28,236 bases of DNA, taken from positions 1 to 28,236 of the IMG/VR virus record IMGVR_UViG_3300045044_000104; one strand, given 5' to 3'. Positions 1-8,690 of this stretch are shown in pieces; positions within the stretch are counted from its first letter, which is position 1, and every line of letters begins with the position of its first letter. Position numbers and translations under genes: made by a program. The notes beneath the pieces were generated by a model. The model searched no databases and was not told the DNA's origin. It was given only the letters and a program-made list of their open reading frames with translations. Source of the stretch: a virus.

Positions 1-798
1 CCGGCCGGTGGCACGCCGTTCTCGACCGAGGGAATCGCCGCCAACGCCTTCGATGGCGATCCGTCCACGGTGTGCACGCAGATTACGCCAAACGGTTACA
101 TCGGCTATGACTTCGGCGTGCCGATTGCCGGACAGCAGTGCGTCATGACGACCTGGGGCTTCAAGCCGGCGTTGACGACAACGCTGACTCTGGCCCTTGA
201 ATCATCGGCCGACATGCTCACCTGGACGCTCGTCAAGCAGCTGCCGGCGACGAGCTTCCCGGCTGGTCAAATGCAGCTGTTCGACCTCGACCTGACGTCG
301 GTGGTGACGGCGCGCGCCTTCCGCATCCGCGAGACCAACAACGGCATCCTGGTCATGAACGAGGTCGCGTTCTGCCAGAACCCCAACGACATCACCATGG
401 CGCCGATGAATCACGACATCTACGCCAGCATGCCGAACAAGGGGTTTCTCTCCAATCGGTCGCTGCAGTGGTGGTACGACCGTCAGCGCGATCAGCCGCA
501 CATGGTGTTGTGGCCGGTGCCGAACGACAGCCGCGCGGCGATCAATGCCTTCATTCACATGCACGTCGAGGACCCGGGCGACCTTCCGAACCAGATCGAT
601 GTGCCGACCCGCTGGTACGACGCCGTCGCTGCAAACCTGACTTATCGCGTCGGCCTGGAACTGCCCGATGTCGATGGTGAAAGACTCGTGAACGTGCTGA
701 AGCCGGAAGCGGCCGATCGTCTGCGCGAGGCCGAGGACGATGAGTATGGTCGTGGCCCCATTAATCTGACTGTCAACATCCAGCCCTACACTGCCTGA
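1..798 (+). CDS. Adaptor-like virion protein with discoidin-like domain (5' partial)
   Basis: The reading frame is open from the first base, so the true start lies outside the window; 265 codons are visible. Visible residues about 10-120 look like an F5/8-type-C (discoidin-like) beta-sandwich: FDGDPSTVCT, then GYIGYDFG, SSADMLTW and FRIRETNNG. Residues about 130-265 resemble the helical adaptor/tail-completion proteins of short-tailed phages: LQWWYDRQRDQPHMVLWPVP, IDVPTRWYDAVAANLTYR and a C-terminal PYTA. It would sit at the head-tail junction and carry a carbohydrate- or surface-binding domain. The next gene starts 7 nt downstream. The family assignment is by remembered motif similarity, not a search; the virion role is likely and the exact position in the particle is inferred. 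Confidence 0.7.
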   Translation, partial: PAGGTPFSTEGIAANAFDGDPSTVCTQITPNGYIGYDFGVPIAGQQCVMTTWGFKPALTTTLTLALESSADMLTWTLVKQLPATSFPAGQMQLFDLDLTSVVTARAFRIRETNNGILVMNEVAFCQNPNDITMAPMNHDIYASMPNKGFLSNRSLQWWYDRQRDQPHMVLWPVPNDSRAAINAFIHMHVEDPGDLPNQIDVPTRWYDAVAANLTYRVGLELPDVDGERLVNVLKPEAADRLREAEDDEYGRGPINLTVNIQPYTA

Positions 799-804
799 GC
801 ATGC

Positions 805-2076
805 ATGGTGGACTCTTTCTCATCCGGCGAACTGGCGATCGCAATATGCGACCGCTGCCACCGGAAGCGTCCCTACATGATGCTGGGGCCGGACCCGAAC
901 GCGCCGGGCCTGAGGGTCTGCTACGACCCGCCGCCGGGCGAGCCGGGCTCGTGCGGCGATCAGTTCGACCCCTGGCGCCTGCCGGCGCGCCAGCCGGAGC
1001 CGATCGCGCTCAAATATCCGCGCCCCGATGCGCCGCTGACGATCGGGCCGGAGGCGCCATGGGCGCTGATCCTGCCGGGACCGAGGCCGCCGCCGCTCAT
1101 CCCGCTGCCGCCGACCGACATGCTGCTCGACAACTCAACGTTGCTCGAACTGAGCAATGGCGCGCAGGTCGGCGACGTGACGGTGATCGATCCGCAGCTA
1201 CCGGATACGGTCGAGACGCTAACGGTCCTGAACGACACTCGCTTCATCGTGCCGATGCTGTCGATCGACACGGGCAAGCTCGAATTGCGGATTGGCGAGC
1301 AAATCGTCTTCTCGGAAGAGCCGACGGTGCATCTTGTGCTGCGGGCGACGAACAGCTTCGGCCTGTTCCTCGACAAGGCCTTCGACATCCAGGTCATTCC
1401 GTTCCCGCCGCCGCCGCAGCCGCCGATCACGCTGACGCTCGACAACGCGACGGTGCCCGAGCATACGCCGGCCGCGATTATTGGTACGCTGGTCGCCAGC
1501 GATCCGAACACGCCGCCGGCCGCGCAGTCGATCACGGTGCAGAACGACGCGCGCTTCGAGGTCGTCACGCTCGACTCCTTCAGCGGCACGCTGAAGCTGA
1601 AGGCCGGTCAGCAGGTCGACTTTGCGACCGAGCCGAGCATTTCGCTGATCATCCGCACCACCAACACCTTTGCGCTCTTCCTGGAGCACACCTTCGTCAT
1701 CACGGTTCTCGGAACGCCGCATGTGCCGCCGACCGACATCACCCTCGACAACCTGACGGTGTTGGAGCACACGCTCGGCGCCCTGGTGGGAACGGTGAGC
1801 GTGGCCGACCCGCAGCTGCCGAGCACGACCGAGACCATCACGGTCAGCGACCCGCGCTTCACCGTCGCGCCGATCAACAATTTCTCCGGCACGCTGTCGT
1901 TGCTGCCGGGTCAGCAGGTCGACGCCGCGACCGAGCCAACGATCACGTTGACGCTCCGCGCCACCAACAGCTTCGGTCTCTTCCTCGACAAGCCGTTCAC
2001 CATCACCGTGACGCCGCTCGGGCCGCCGCCGACGGCGCGGGCGCACTCCAGCGCTTTCAGCAAGGCCTTCCAGTGA
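805..2076 (+). CDS. Virion-associated protein with Cys-rich N-terminus and three cadherin-like repeats
   Basis: 423 aa. The N-terminus carries a zinc-knuckle-like set (CDRCHRKRPYMM, then further Cys before CGDQFDPW), a module often seen at the start of phage tail proteins. A proline-rich stretch (about residues 60-104) leads into three tandem repeats of about 100 aa. Each contains LDN, a VxEHT-like or equivalent segment, DPxxP, RF, the G-x-L core, EP, and TN[ST]FxLFL near its end. These look like degenerate cadherin/Ig-type beta-sandwiches, suited to a stalk or adhesin. The C-terminus ends in RAHSSAFSKAFQ, a tail that recurs out of frame near 11,170. Start ATG 805 follows the preceding stop by 6 nt; GTG 808 is an alternative. 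Confidence 0.7.
   Translation: MVDSFSSGELAIAICDRCHRKRPYMMLGPDPNAPGLRVCYDPPPGEPGSCGDQFDPWRLPARQPEPIALKYPRPDAPLTIGPEAPWALILPGPRPPPLIPLPPTDMLLDNSTLLELSNGAQVGDVTVIDPQLPDTVETLTVLNDTRFIVPMLSIDTGKLELRIGEQIVFSEEPTVHLVLRATNSFGLFLDKAFDIQVIPFPPPPQPPITLTLDNATVPEHTPAAIIGTLVASDPNTPPAAQSITVQNDARFEVVTLDSFSGTLKLKAGQQVDFATEPSISLIIRTTNTFALFLEHTFVITVLGTPHVPPTDITLDNLTVLEHTLGALVGTVSVADPQLPSTTETITVSDPRFTVAPINNFSGTLSLLPGQQVDAATEPTITLTLRATNSFGLFLDKPFTITVTPLGPPPTARAHSSAFSKAFQ
1111..2022 (+). repeat. Three tandem cadherin-like repeat units within the CDS
   Basis: Units begin near 1111, 1423 and 1732, giving a period of about 300 nt. Conserved positions include LDN at the start, DP near residue 30 of the unit, EP before a hydrophobic strand, and TN[ST]FxLFL near the end. 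Units 1 and 3 share the longest near-identical stretch (ATNSFGLFLDK). The units are diverged at the nucleotide level, so this is an old duplication. Confidence 0.75.
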
Positions 2077-2083
2077 GGACTCC

Positions 2084-4015
2084 ATGGCCAACACGTATCG
2101 CACCATCGCGAATCTGCTGACGCTGCTGCCCGATAACACGACCGGGGCGATCTCGGCGCAGACCGATCGCGACTTCCTGATCTCGACCGGCGACATGGCC
2201 GGCGGCTTCGAGAGTGTGCGACAGAAATACGGGCTGACGGGGACAGACTCGACGGCCGACTGGAGCAAGATCGCGAGCGCGCTTAACTCGTCCTCGCAGG
2301 CGCTGTGGCCGCGCTTCGCGCCGGCCCTGAACACGGCCGGTAAGACGCTCACGCAGGAGCTTTACTGGGACGGCCTCTACATTGTCGGCCCGTCGGCCGG
2401 CGCCGACATGCCGTCGCTGAACGCCAACAATCCCGCCTCGGGCGCCGTTGTCTTCACGCCGGGCAATCAGGCGATCTACATGAAGAATCTGCGCTTCATG
2501 CAGGGCAAGGTGTGGTTCGACCTCGGTGCGCTGACTACCGAGTGCCCGGTCATGTGGTACGAGAATCTGTGGGCCAGCAACGTCAACGTCTTCTTGCGTG
2601 ACGGCTCGATCGCCAATGGCCTGACGCGCAAGGTCGACAAGCTGATCTTCCGGAACAACCTGCTCGATACGAACGTCCGCGGTCTGTTCATCAACGGTAA
2701 CGGTTCATCGCGGGCCTGGATTCAGAACAACCACGTCAAGAACTGCACGCGCTTCGGCATCATGAATGCCTGCGCGACGCCGCAGCCGGGAAACAATGGC
2801 AATTCCGACTTCATGTTCATCCATAACAACCTCGTCGAGGGGTTGTCCTACGATGGAGCGAACTCGAACGGTATTTATTCCGGCGGCCGTTACGCGACGA
2901 TCATCGGCAATATTGTCGCCAATGCTGTCTTCAACGGCGTCGCGACACAGACGAACTGGGAGCCTTACTACAACAAGACGCAGGGCTGCATTCTGATGGG
3001 CAATATGTCCGTCGATGGCGGCGCCGGCCAAGGCATGTTCGCCCTGAAGGGGATCGGCCGGGCGAACAGCGACAACTCGCCGCCGGGCTATGATTTCGTG
3101 CTCGTTGGCAATGTCGGCATAAGCACGGACGCCGATCAGTACCAGGAGAACGGTATCTGGCTACAGACGCAGGACGCTAACTGCGCGCACAACGTGTTCG
3201 ATGGCATCAAGGGATACGGCGCGCACGTTAACAAGAATACGGGCGACGTCTCGCAGCGGTCGTACAACCTGACTGTCACCGACAATCACTTCAAACACAA
3301 ATTCGGCTCCGGCATGGTCGCCGAAGGCGGCCATACCAACATCTGGGTCTGCCGCAACATCTATACCGGTCTCGGCGGCTCCGGTCAGAGCCTCGGTGTC
3401 CGCTTCGACAGTCAGAATCTTGGCGACATGGTCAACTACCGTTGCCAGGACAACACGATTCATCTCATGAACGTGACGGCGGCGGCGCGCTTCGATTGCA
3501 TCCATCTGAAGCCGCAGGGAACCGACACCCTGCTCGGTTGTCTCGTCATCGGGAACGTCATGGATTTGGCCGCGTGTCCCGACATCACCAACGTCTTCGG
3601 GGTCACGATCGAAGGCACGGGGCCGGTCGTGAACCTCGTGATCGACAAGAATCAATTCCTCAATTTCACCGATCCGACCAAGGTGATCCGCTGCATCACT
3701 GGCGGTAAGACGGGCTTCATCAACATCTACGACAACATCGGCTTCGCCAATGACAATACGGGTACGGCGACGATCCCGGTCGGCAGCGCCAGCGTCACGA
3801 TCTCGCACGGCATGCCGCAGACCCCGCACCTCGACCCGACACCCGACCTGAGCGACATTCGCATCATCTCGTCGTCCTTCCTGTTCGGTGCCTCGCAGGC
3901 GCGCATCGCGAACATCACGGCGACGACCTTCGACGTCGTTCTCGACGTGGCGGTGACGGGCTCCGACTGGAGCTTCAAGTGGCGGGTCCGCAAGACGAAG
4001 TGGAGTTTCAACTAA
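2084..4015 (+). CDS. Parallel beta-helix tailspike
   Basis: 643 aa. The N-terminal ~50 residues (LLTLLPDNTTGAISAQTDRD) match the short virion-attachment segment common to phage spike and fibre proteins. From about residue 130 to 540 the sequence is a ladder of short Asn/Gly-rich coils (FRNNLLDTNVRG, IQNNHVKNC, HNNLVEG, IGNIVANAV, VTDNHF, CQDNTIH, IGNVMDL, DKNQFLNF), the signature of right-handed parallel beta-helix proteins such as pectate-lyase-like tailspikes. The last ~75 residues form a separate beta-rich cap. Likely role: binding and perhaps cleaving host surface polysaccharide; no catalytic residues can be assigned. ATG 2084 follows a GAGGA ribosome binding site. Its stop overlaps the next start as TAATG. 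Confidence 0.8.
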   Translation: MANTYRTIANLLTLLPDNTTGAISAQTDRDFLISTGDMAGGFESVRQKYGLTGTDSTADWSKIASALNSSSQALWPRFAPALNTAGKTLTQELYWDGLYIVGPSAGADMPSLNANNPASGAVVFTPGNQAIYMKNLRFMQGKVWFDLGALTTECPVMWYENLWASNVNVFLRDGSIANGLTRKVDKLIFRNNLLDTNVRGLFINGNGSSRAWIQNNHVKNCTRFGIMNACATPQPGNNGNSDFMFIHNNLVEGLSYDGANSNGIYSGGRYATIIGNIVANAVFNGVATQTNWEPYYNKTQGCILMGNMSVDGGAGQGMFALKGIGRANSDNSPPGYDFVLVGNVGISTDADQYQENGIWLQTQDANCAHNVFDGIKGYGAHVNKNTGDVSQRSYNLTVTDNHFKHKFGSGMVAEGGHTNIWVCRNIYTGLGGSGQSLGVRFDSQNLGDMVNYRCQDNTIHLMNVTAAARFDCIHLKPQGTDTLLGCLVIGNVMDLAACPDITNVFGVTIEGTGPVVNLVIDKNQFLNFTDPTKVIRCITGGKTGFINIYDNIGFANDNTGTATIPVGSASVTISHGMPQTPHLDPTPDLSDIRIISSSFLFGASQARIANITATTFDVVLDVAVTGSDWSFKWRVRKTKWSFN

Positions 4016-7000
4016 TGCCGTTCGTCGATGGAGTCGGGTCGACGGGCTCGATCGCGTCGGACTCCTATGTGAATCACGGCGTCGTCTTCGACGGCGTCAA
4101 CGACTATCTCCATCGCGGCAGCGCTCTGACCGGCGATGCAGACGGACCGCTCGGTATCCTCTCCTTCTGGTTCAAAATCACGGGTGGTAACGGCGCGTCG
4201 AGCCGGGCGATCCTGCGCAATCACTCGACGGCGACGGTCAACGTCAGCCTCGTCAGTACGAACAAGCTCAACATCACGCTGAATGCCCTCGGTGGCACGC
4301 CGTCGTTCTCCGGCACCTCGACGACGGTATTCCTCGCCGATCCGACGACGTGGCATCACTTCATCGCCTCGTGGGACACCAATCATGCGGCCGGCGCCAA
4401 GATACTGAATATGTACGTCGACGGGATCAACGTGAACCCCGTCCTGACCGATACCGGCGCCGCCTTCAACATCAACTATACGCGCGGTGACTGGGGAATC
4501 GGCGCCGCCGACAACGGCATCAACAAGTTTACGGGCGAGCTGGGTGAGTTCTACTTCAACACGCACGAATTCCTCGACGTCACCCAGTTGCCGGTCCGCT
4601 ACAAGTTCCGCAGCCTCACCGATTGTCCGGCCGATCTCGGCGAGAACGGCCAGCTGCCGACCGGCACGTCGCCGATCCTCTATCTGAACGGCGACAAGTC
4701 GACGTTCAACCACAATAACGGAACCGGCGGCGACATGATCGTCGTCGGTGCGCTCGACGATTCCTCACCCCCCATGTGCGTCGTGAGCCCAGGCGGCGAC
4801 GTGCTTCTGACGACGCAGACCTTCATCAGTCGCAGCGCCTCGACGCAGACCTCACTGCCGCATCGCTTCGTCGGTTGTTTCGCGCGCGGCGACGTGCCGG
4901 CCGGCACGCATGTCGTGTTGAAGAATGGTGGCATCGACTGGCCGTCGCAGCAGGACGAGCCGAATTACTATGCCGATGGCAGTTTGCGGCTGGTCGTGTT
5001 CCGCGCCGTCATCAACAGCCTCGCGGCCGGGGCGAGCTGGACGTGGCAGCTTTACAAGCGTAGCGGCACCTACACGCCGGCCGCGCCGATCCGCAGCAAG
5101 ACCGACATCACCGGCAGCCACGATTACAAGACCCTGCTGACCGATCTTCAGGATCACACCGGGGCCACGGTGGGGTCCGGCGCCTATACGACCGCCGCCA
5201 ACACGAATCTCGCCGATGCGGTCCGCACGCAGACCTATGCGAGCGGCGCCCAGTGCATCGCCTTCAAGACCTGGGGCAAGTTCCTCGACAACGTCGGCGG
5301 TGCGGCGCATGCGCATCTGCAAGAGAAGTCGATCTACGAGGTGTGGACCAACCCGGCCGATAACAGCGTGCTGGCGATCATGCACACCGCGCTGATCAGC
5401 CAGGGCTGGCGCAATGTCGCGAGCCCGGTCGGCTTGTCCTTCAAGACCTCGCGCAACGACGGTGCCTCGATCGTGCTGCAGCCGTCCGGACAGGCTTACA
5501 ACTTCGCGCCGACCGATATCGATATCACCAACAACCGCATCACGGCCGGTGCCATGTCGGCGCTGCGCACCGGGCAGATGGTGAAGATCAGCACCAGCGG
5601 GTCGCTGACCGGGACGGGGCTGACGGCCGGCCACGTCTACTTCGTGCGCAACAACGGCGACAGCTATATCTACCTGCACATCTCGGCCGACGACGCCCTC
5701 AGCGGCGACATCTACGGCTCGGGCTCGGAGACCATCGACCTGACCGGCCAGGGCACCGGTACGCATACGGTGACGCTCTACAACTATCTCTACCCGCATT
5801 GCGGTTTCAATCTGCGCGACGCCGTCGGCCAGGAGACCTGGACCTCGCACAAGCCGCTCATCGATCAGCAATTCACGCCGACCGAGAAGCAGTATTACTC
5901 GAATGCCGGCTTTGCATGGCCGTTCGACTACAGCGTCAATCCGGGCGACAACAACGACGTCGACTACTACGCTGGTAGCTTGTGTTGGCCGGTGATGCCG
6001 GCCCGCGACGACTACGCCTCGCCCGGTTATCTGCGCTACTTCATGGACGACTACGGTGGCAGCCCCAGCCTCTATGTCTGGGGCACTGGGGCCTCGCGCG
6101 CATGGCTCAAGAACTCGGCCGTCAATCTGAAGGTCGCGCGCATCCTCGGGCTGTGCGCTGCGCATCTACAGATGATCTGGTGGGACCCGAGCCTCGTCAG
6201 CGGCCAGGAATGCAACCGGGTTCTGACCCTCAATAATGGCAGCAACGACGCCGGCTTGGCGTTCAGCGGCATGGGCACGCCGATGGCCAATGTCGGCTAC
6301 TTCAACTGGGCCGGTGCCTATGAGGCGGATGTCTACTGGGGTTCGCTCTGGGGCGGGATGCGGGGTGACGGCAATCGCCGCGATGCGCCCTCGAAGCCGA
6401 GCGGTGACGGGTCGCACTGGCCGCAGATGTCCTATGTCGCCTTCCTGTTGACCGGCGATCCGATCCTGCGTGAGCTGTGCTATCTCAGCGCCAACCACCC
6501 GATATGGCATTCGAACGTCGCTGGCTCGACGCGCACCAAGGCGAAGGGCGGGGTCACCTACTACGGCAATGTCTGTCATTGGCAGCAGATGCGCTGCGAT
6601 GGCTACGGCTTGATGCACGGGCTCTATGCCGCCGTGCTGGCGCCGTCCGGCTCGGGCGAGAACGCCATGTTCACGAAGATTTTCAACGACGACATGGCCT
6701 ATTACCTGCAGTACGCCGCCAACGAGGACGGCAGCTACGGGAACTACGGGCACTGGACGCCGCGGGCCAACTCGTGGGACGCGCCGAACGTGAGTCCGAC
6801 CAACGCCGCCAACTACATCACCGGCGGTCCCTGGCAGATGAACTGGAATGTCTGTGTCTACCTGCAGGCGAGCCGCCTGTGGGGCACCACCAACGCGATC
6901 GCCGTCGCCAACGAGTTCGTCAAGTTCACCAAGAACATGGCCGGCGCCGGTACGTTCGAGGGCAATGGTCCTTACTGGGCCAACAGTTATTTCATGAGCA

Positions 7001-7512
7001 TGCGGGCCTCGACGTCGGCGCTGACTTACATGGCGCCGTCGGACTGGGGCATCGGCAACGGCACCGGCACCTTCGGCGCCGCCAACACGATCGCCCTCAA
7101 TACCGCCCTGCTCACAGGTGTCGCCGTCGGCGGCCAGATTCAGTTCATCGAGGATAGCGGCGTCACGTTGCCGCCGGAGCTGAGTGGCGGCACCAAGTAC
7201 TGGATCGTCTCGATCAGCGGGCTCAACATTCAAATCAGCGACACCAGTGGTGGCCCGGTCAAGGCGTTCACCAATAACGGTCATGCCGTCAACGCCTTCT
7301 TCTTCCCGCCGCCGGGCGTATCGGGATTCCAGCCGGCCGGTGGCGAGCCGGACTATGCGCAGATGCTGACGGCGCCGATGGTCTATGCGGCGGCGCTCGG
7401 GCTACCCGGTTGTGACACGATCGCGGCCGATCTCCTGAACCGGCTCAGCGTCATGAGTTGGCAGCTCTCTGGCGACCCGCGCTTCGCCTGGAATACACGG
7501 TTGCTGCAATGA
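4015..7512 (+). CDS. Giant spike: LamG-like lectin fused to polysaccharide-lyase-like scaffold
   Basis: 1165 aa. I chose ATG 4015 over an upstream in-frame start because it forms a TAATG coupling with the previous stop. Residues ~15-190 look like a LamG/concanavalin fold (VVFDGVNDYLHRG, LSFWFKITGG, TTWHHFIASWD, YVDGINV, GELGEFYFN). Residues ~250-440 resemble the N-terminal region of PcRGLX/YetA-type exo-rhamnogalacturonan lyases (FARGDVPAG, then YADGSLRLVVFRA near residue 320). Aromatic-rich segments around residues 630-980 (YWGSLWGGMRGDG, GNVCHWQQMRCDGYG, GPWQMNWN) fit a helical toroid. Two similar beta-modules interrupt it at ~500-592 and ~1015-1098. Likely a virion-bound glycan-binding and degrading enzyme. 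Enzyme class is inference; it could be a binding protein only. Confidence 0.65.
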   Translation: MPFVDGVGSTGSIASDSYVNHGVVFDGVNDYLHRGSALTGDADGPLGILSFWFKITGGNGASSRAILRNHSTATVNVSLVSTNKLNITLNALGGTPSFSGTSTTVFLADPTTWHHFIASWDTNHAAGAKILNMYVDGINVNPVLTDTGAAFNINYTRGDWGIGAADNGINKFTGELGEFYFNTHEFLDVTQLPVRYKFRSLTDCPADLGENGQLPTGTSPILYLNGDKSTFNHNNGTGGDMIVVGALDDSSPPMCVVSPGGDVLLTTQTFISRSASTQTSLPHRFVGCFARGDVPAGTHVVLKNGGIDWPSQQDEPNYYADGSLRLVVFRAVINSLAAGASWTWQLYKRSGTYTPAAPIRSKTDITGSHDYKTLLTDLQDHTGATVGSGAYTTAANTNLADAVRTQTYASGAQCIAFKTWGKFLDNVGGAAHAHLQEKSIYEVWTNPADNSVLAIMHTALISQGWRNVASPVGLSFKTSRNDGASIVLQPSGQAYNFAPTDIDITNNRITAGAMSALRTGQMVKISTSGSLTGTGLTAGHVYFVRNNGDSYIYLHISADDALSGDIYGSGSETIDLTGQGTGTHTVTLYNYLYPHCGFNLRDAVGQETWTSHKPLIDQQFTPTEKQYYSNAGFAWPFDYSVNPGDNNDVDYYAGSLCWPVMPARDDYASPGYLRYFMDDYGGSPSLYVWGTGASRAWLKNSAVNLKVARILGLCAAHLQMIWWDPSLVSGQECNRVLTLNNGSNDAGLAFSGMGTPMANVGYFNWAGAYEADVYWGSLWGGMRGDGNRRDAPSKPSGDGSHWPQMSYVAFLLTGDPILRELCYLSANHPIWHSNVAGSTRTKAKGGVTYYGNVCHWQQMRCDGYGLMHGLYAAVLAPSGSGENAMFTKIFNDDMAYYLQYAANEDGSYGNYGHWTPRANSWDAPNVSPTNAANYITGGPWQMNWNVCVYLQASRLWGTTNAIAVANEFVKFTKNMAGAGTFEGNGPYWANSYFMSMRASTSALTYMAPSDWGIGNGTGTFGAANTIALNTALLTGVAVGGQIQFIEDSGVTLPPELSGGTKYWIVSISGLNIQISDTSGGPVKAFTNNGHAVNAFFFPPPGVSGFQPAGGEPDYAQMLTAPMVYAAALGLPGCDTIAADLLNRLSVMSWQLSGDPRFAWNTRLLQ

Positions 7513-8357
7513 CATTCGGGGTCGGAGTCAATGTCGGCGTAGATCAGGAGGGCGGTGTCCTCGGTTTTGACGGCGCGGCCGTCAAGGCCTTTGCGGCGAT
7601 GACGGTGCAGCCGTCGAATGCGCGCAAGATTCTGTACAACAACATCATCGTCGCCCTGAAGTCGCCGATCGCTGGCGGCAACGCCGATGGTCTGTTTGCG
7701 CATCTCGATGAACTGATCATCATCGCCGCGCATGACAGTCAGGCCGGACAGGTCGACCTGATCAGCGGAACGCAGAAGCTGGTGCTCGTCGGCGGCCCGA
7801 GTTTCACCGTCGATCAGGGCTATTCGAGCGACGGCGTCGCCAAGTACATGGACACCGGCTTCAAGCCGTCGACCGCCGTCAACTTCAAGCAGAATGACGG
7901 CATCGTCGGTCCCTGGGCTCGTGACGACAATCTGAACAGCACGACGGCCTTCGGCGCCCAGGACGCATCGACGCCGACGACGGCCATCACCTCGTCGCTG
8001 CACACGGCGGCCAACAACACCGCCGCCTATCGGATCAATCAAGCAGCGGCACGGACGCTGACCAACGGCCTGATCACCAGCGGCATCGGCTTGACGGTTC
8101 TGCATCGTGACGCCGCCGCCGCCACCGGCTTCATGAAGAACGGCGTCCGCATCGGCGGCACCGGCACCGACACGTCGGTGGCGCCGGTCGCCTTCAATCT
8201 CTTCCTCGGCGCCGTCAATCAGGCCGGCACCGCGGTCAACTTCACGACGCATCAGTTCGCCGTCTTCGTGGCCGGCGGCGGCTTCGGGACCGGCACGGTC
8301 CGTGACGCGAATCATCTGGCGCTCTACAACGCGCTGAACAACAACAAGTGGTGGTGA
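7509..8357 (+). CDS. Phage tail fibre-like protein, concanavalin/LamG-like
   Basis: 282 aa. ATG 7509 overlaps the previous stop as ATGA, so translation is probably coupled. The sequence follows a pattern known from many phage and prophage tail-region proteins: ARKILYNNIIVALK near residue 38, AHDSQAGQVDLI near residue 73, FTVDQGYSSDGVAKYMDTGF near residue 98, then beta-rich segments with FMKNGVRIGG and an HLALYNALN end. The fold is probably a lectin-like beta-sandwich. Placed between the large spike and a small beta protein, it is probably part of the host-recognition apparatus. A biochemical role cannot be read from the sequence. Confidence 0.6.
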   Translation: MTFGVGVNVGVDQEGGVLGFDGAAVKAFAAMTVQPSNARKILYNNIIVALKSPIAGGNADGLFAHLDELIIIAAHDSQAGQVDLISGTQKLVLVGGPSFTVDQGYSSDGVAKYMDTGFKPSTAVNFKQNDGIVGPWARDDNLNSTTAFGAQDASTPTTAITSSLHTAANNTAAYRINQAAARTLTNGLITSGIGLTVLHRDAAAATGFMKNGVRIGGTGTDTSVAPVAFNLFLGAVNQAGTAVNFTTHQFAVFVAGGGFGTGTVRDANHLALYNALNNNKWW

Positions 8358-8358
8358 G

Positions 8359-8688
8359 ATGGCTTCCGCTGCGAAAACCCAGCCCGTCAAGAACGTCGCC
8401 AGCGGTGGCCTTGCCACCGTGTTGACGGCGGCCCCGGGCCACACCTATACGATCCTCGGGCTGATCATCTGCAACACGTCCGCCAACGACATCGCCGCCG
8501 ATGTCGCGATCCTGCGCAGCGCCGTCGCCTACTATGTGGCGCGCAGCATGCCGATCGTGGTCGGCGGATCGCTCGTCATCGGCAGCTCGCGCAGCCGGCT
8601 TGTGCTTGAAGCCAACGACGCGCTGCAACTGAACGTGTCGGACGTCAATGTCGCCGACGCAGTGATCTCCTACATCGACGAGAGCTGA
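8359..8688 (+). CDS. Small beta-rich virion-associated protein
   Basis: 109 aa, starting one base after the previous stop (TGA-g-ATG). It alternates hydrophobic strands (GLATVLTAAPGHTYTILGLI, then VAYYVARSMPIVVGGSL, then LVLEANDALQLNV) with no helix-forming stretch or membrane segment. Small proteins of this type occur next to fibre genes in many phages and may be decoration or fibre-associated subunits. I do not recognise a named family. Real coding status is supported by tight packing and a sensible composition. Confidence 0.6.
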   Translation: MASAAKTQPVKNVASGGLATVLTAAPGHTYTILGLIICNTSANDIAADVAILRSAVAYYVARSMPIVVGGSLVIGSSRSRLVLEANDALQLNVSDVNVADAVISYIDES

Positions 8689-8690
8689 AC

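Noticed and set aside
801-2120. 439-aa + strand frame beginning just before the cadherin-repeat gene
   Set aside because: Arg/Ala/His-rich shadow in another frame; the 805-2076 frame has clear repeats and the proper stop before the next gene.
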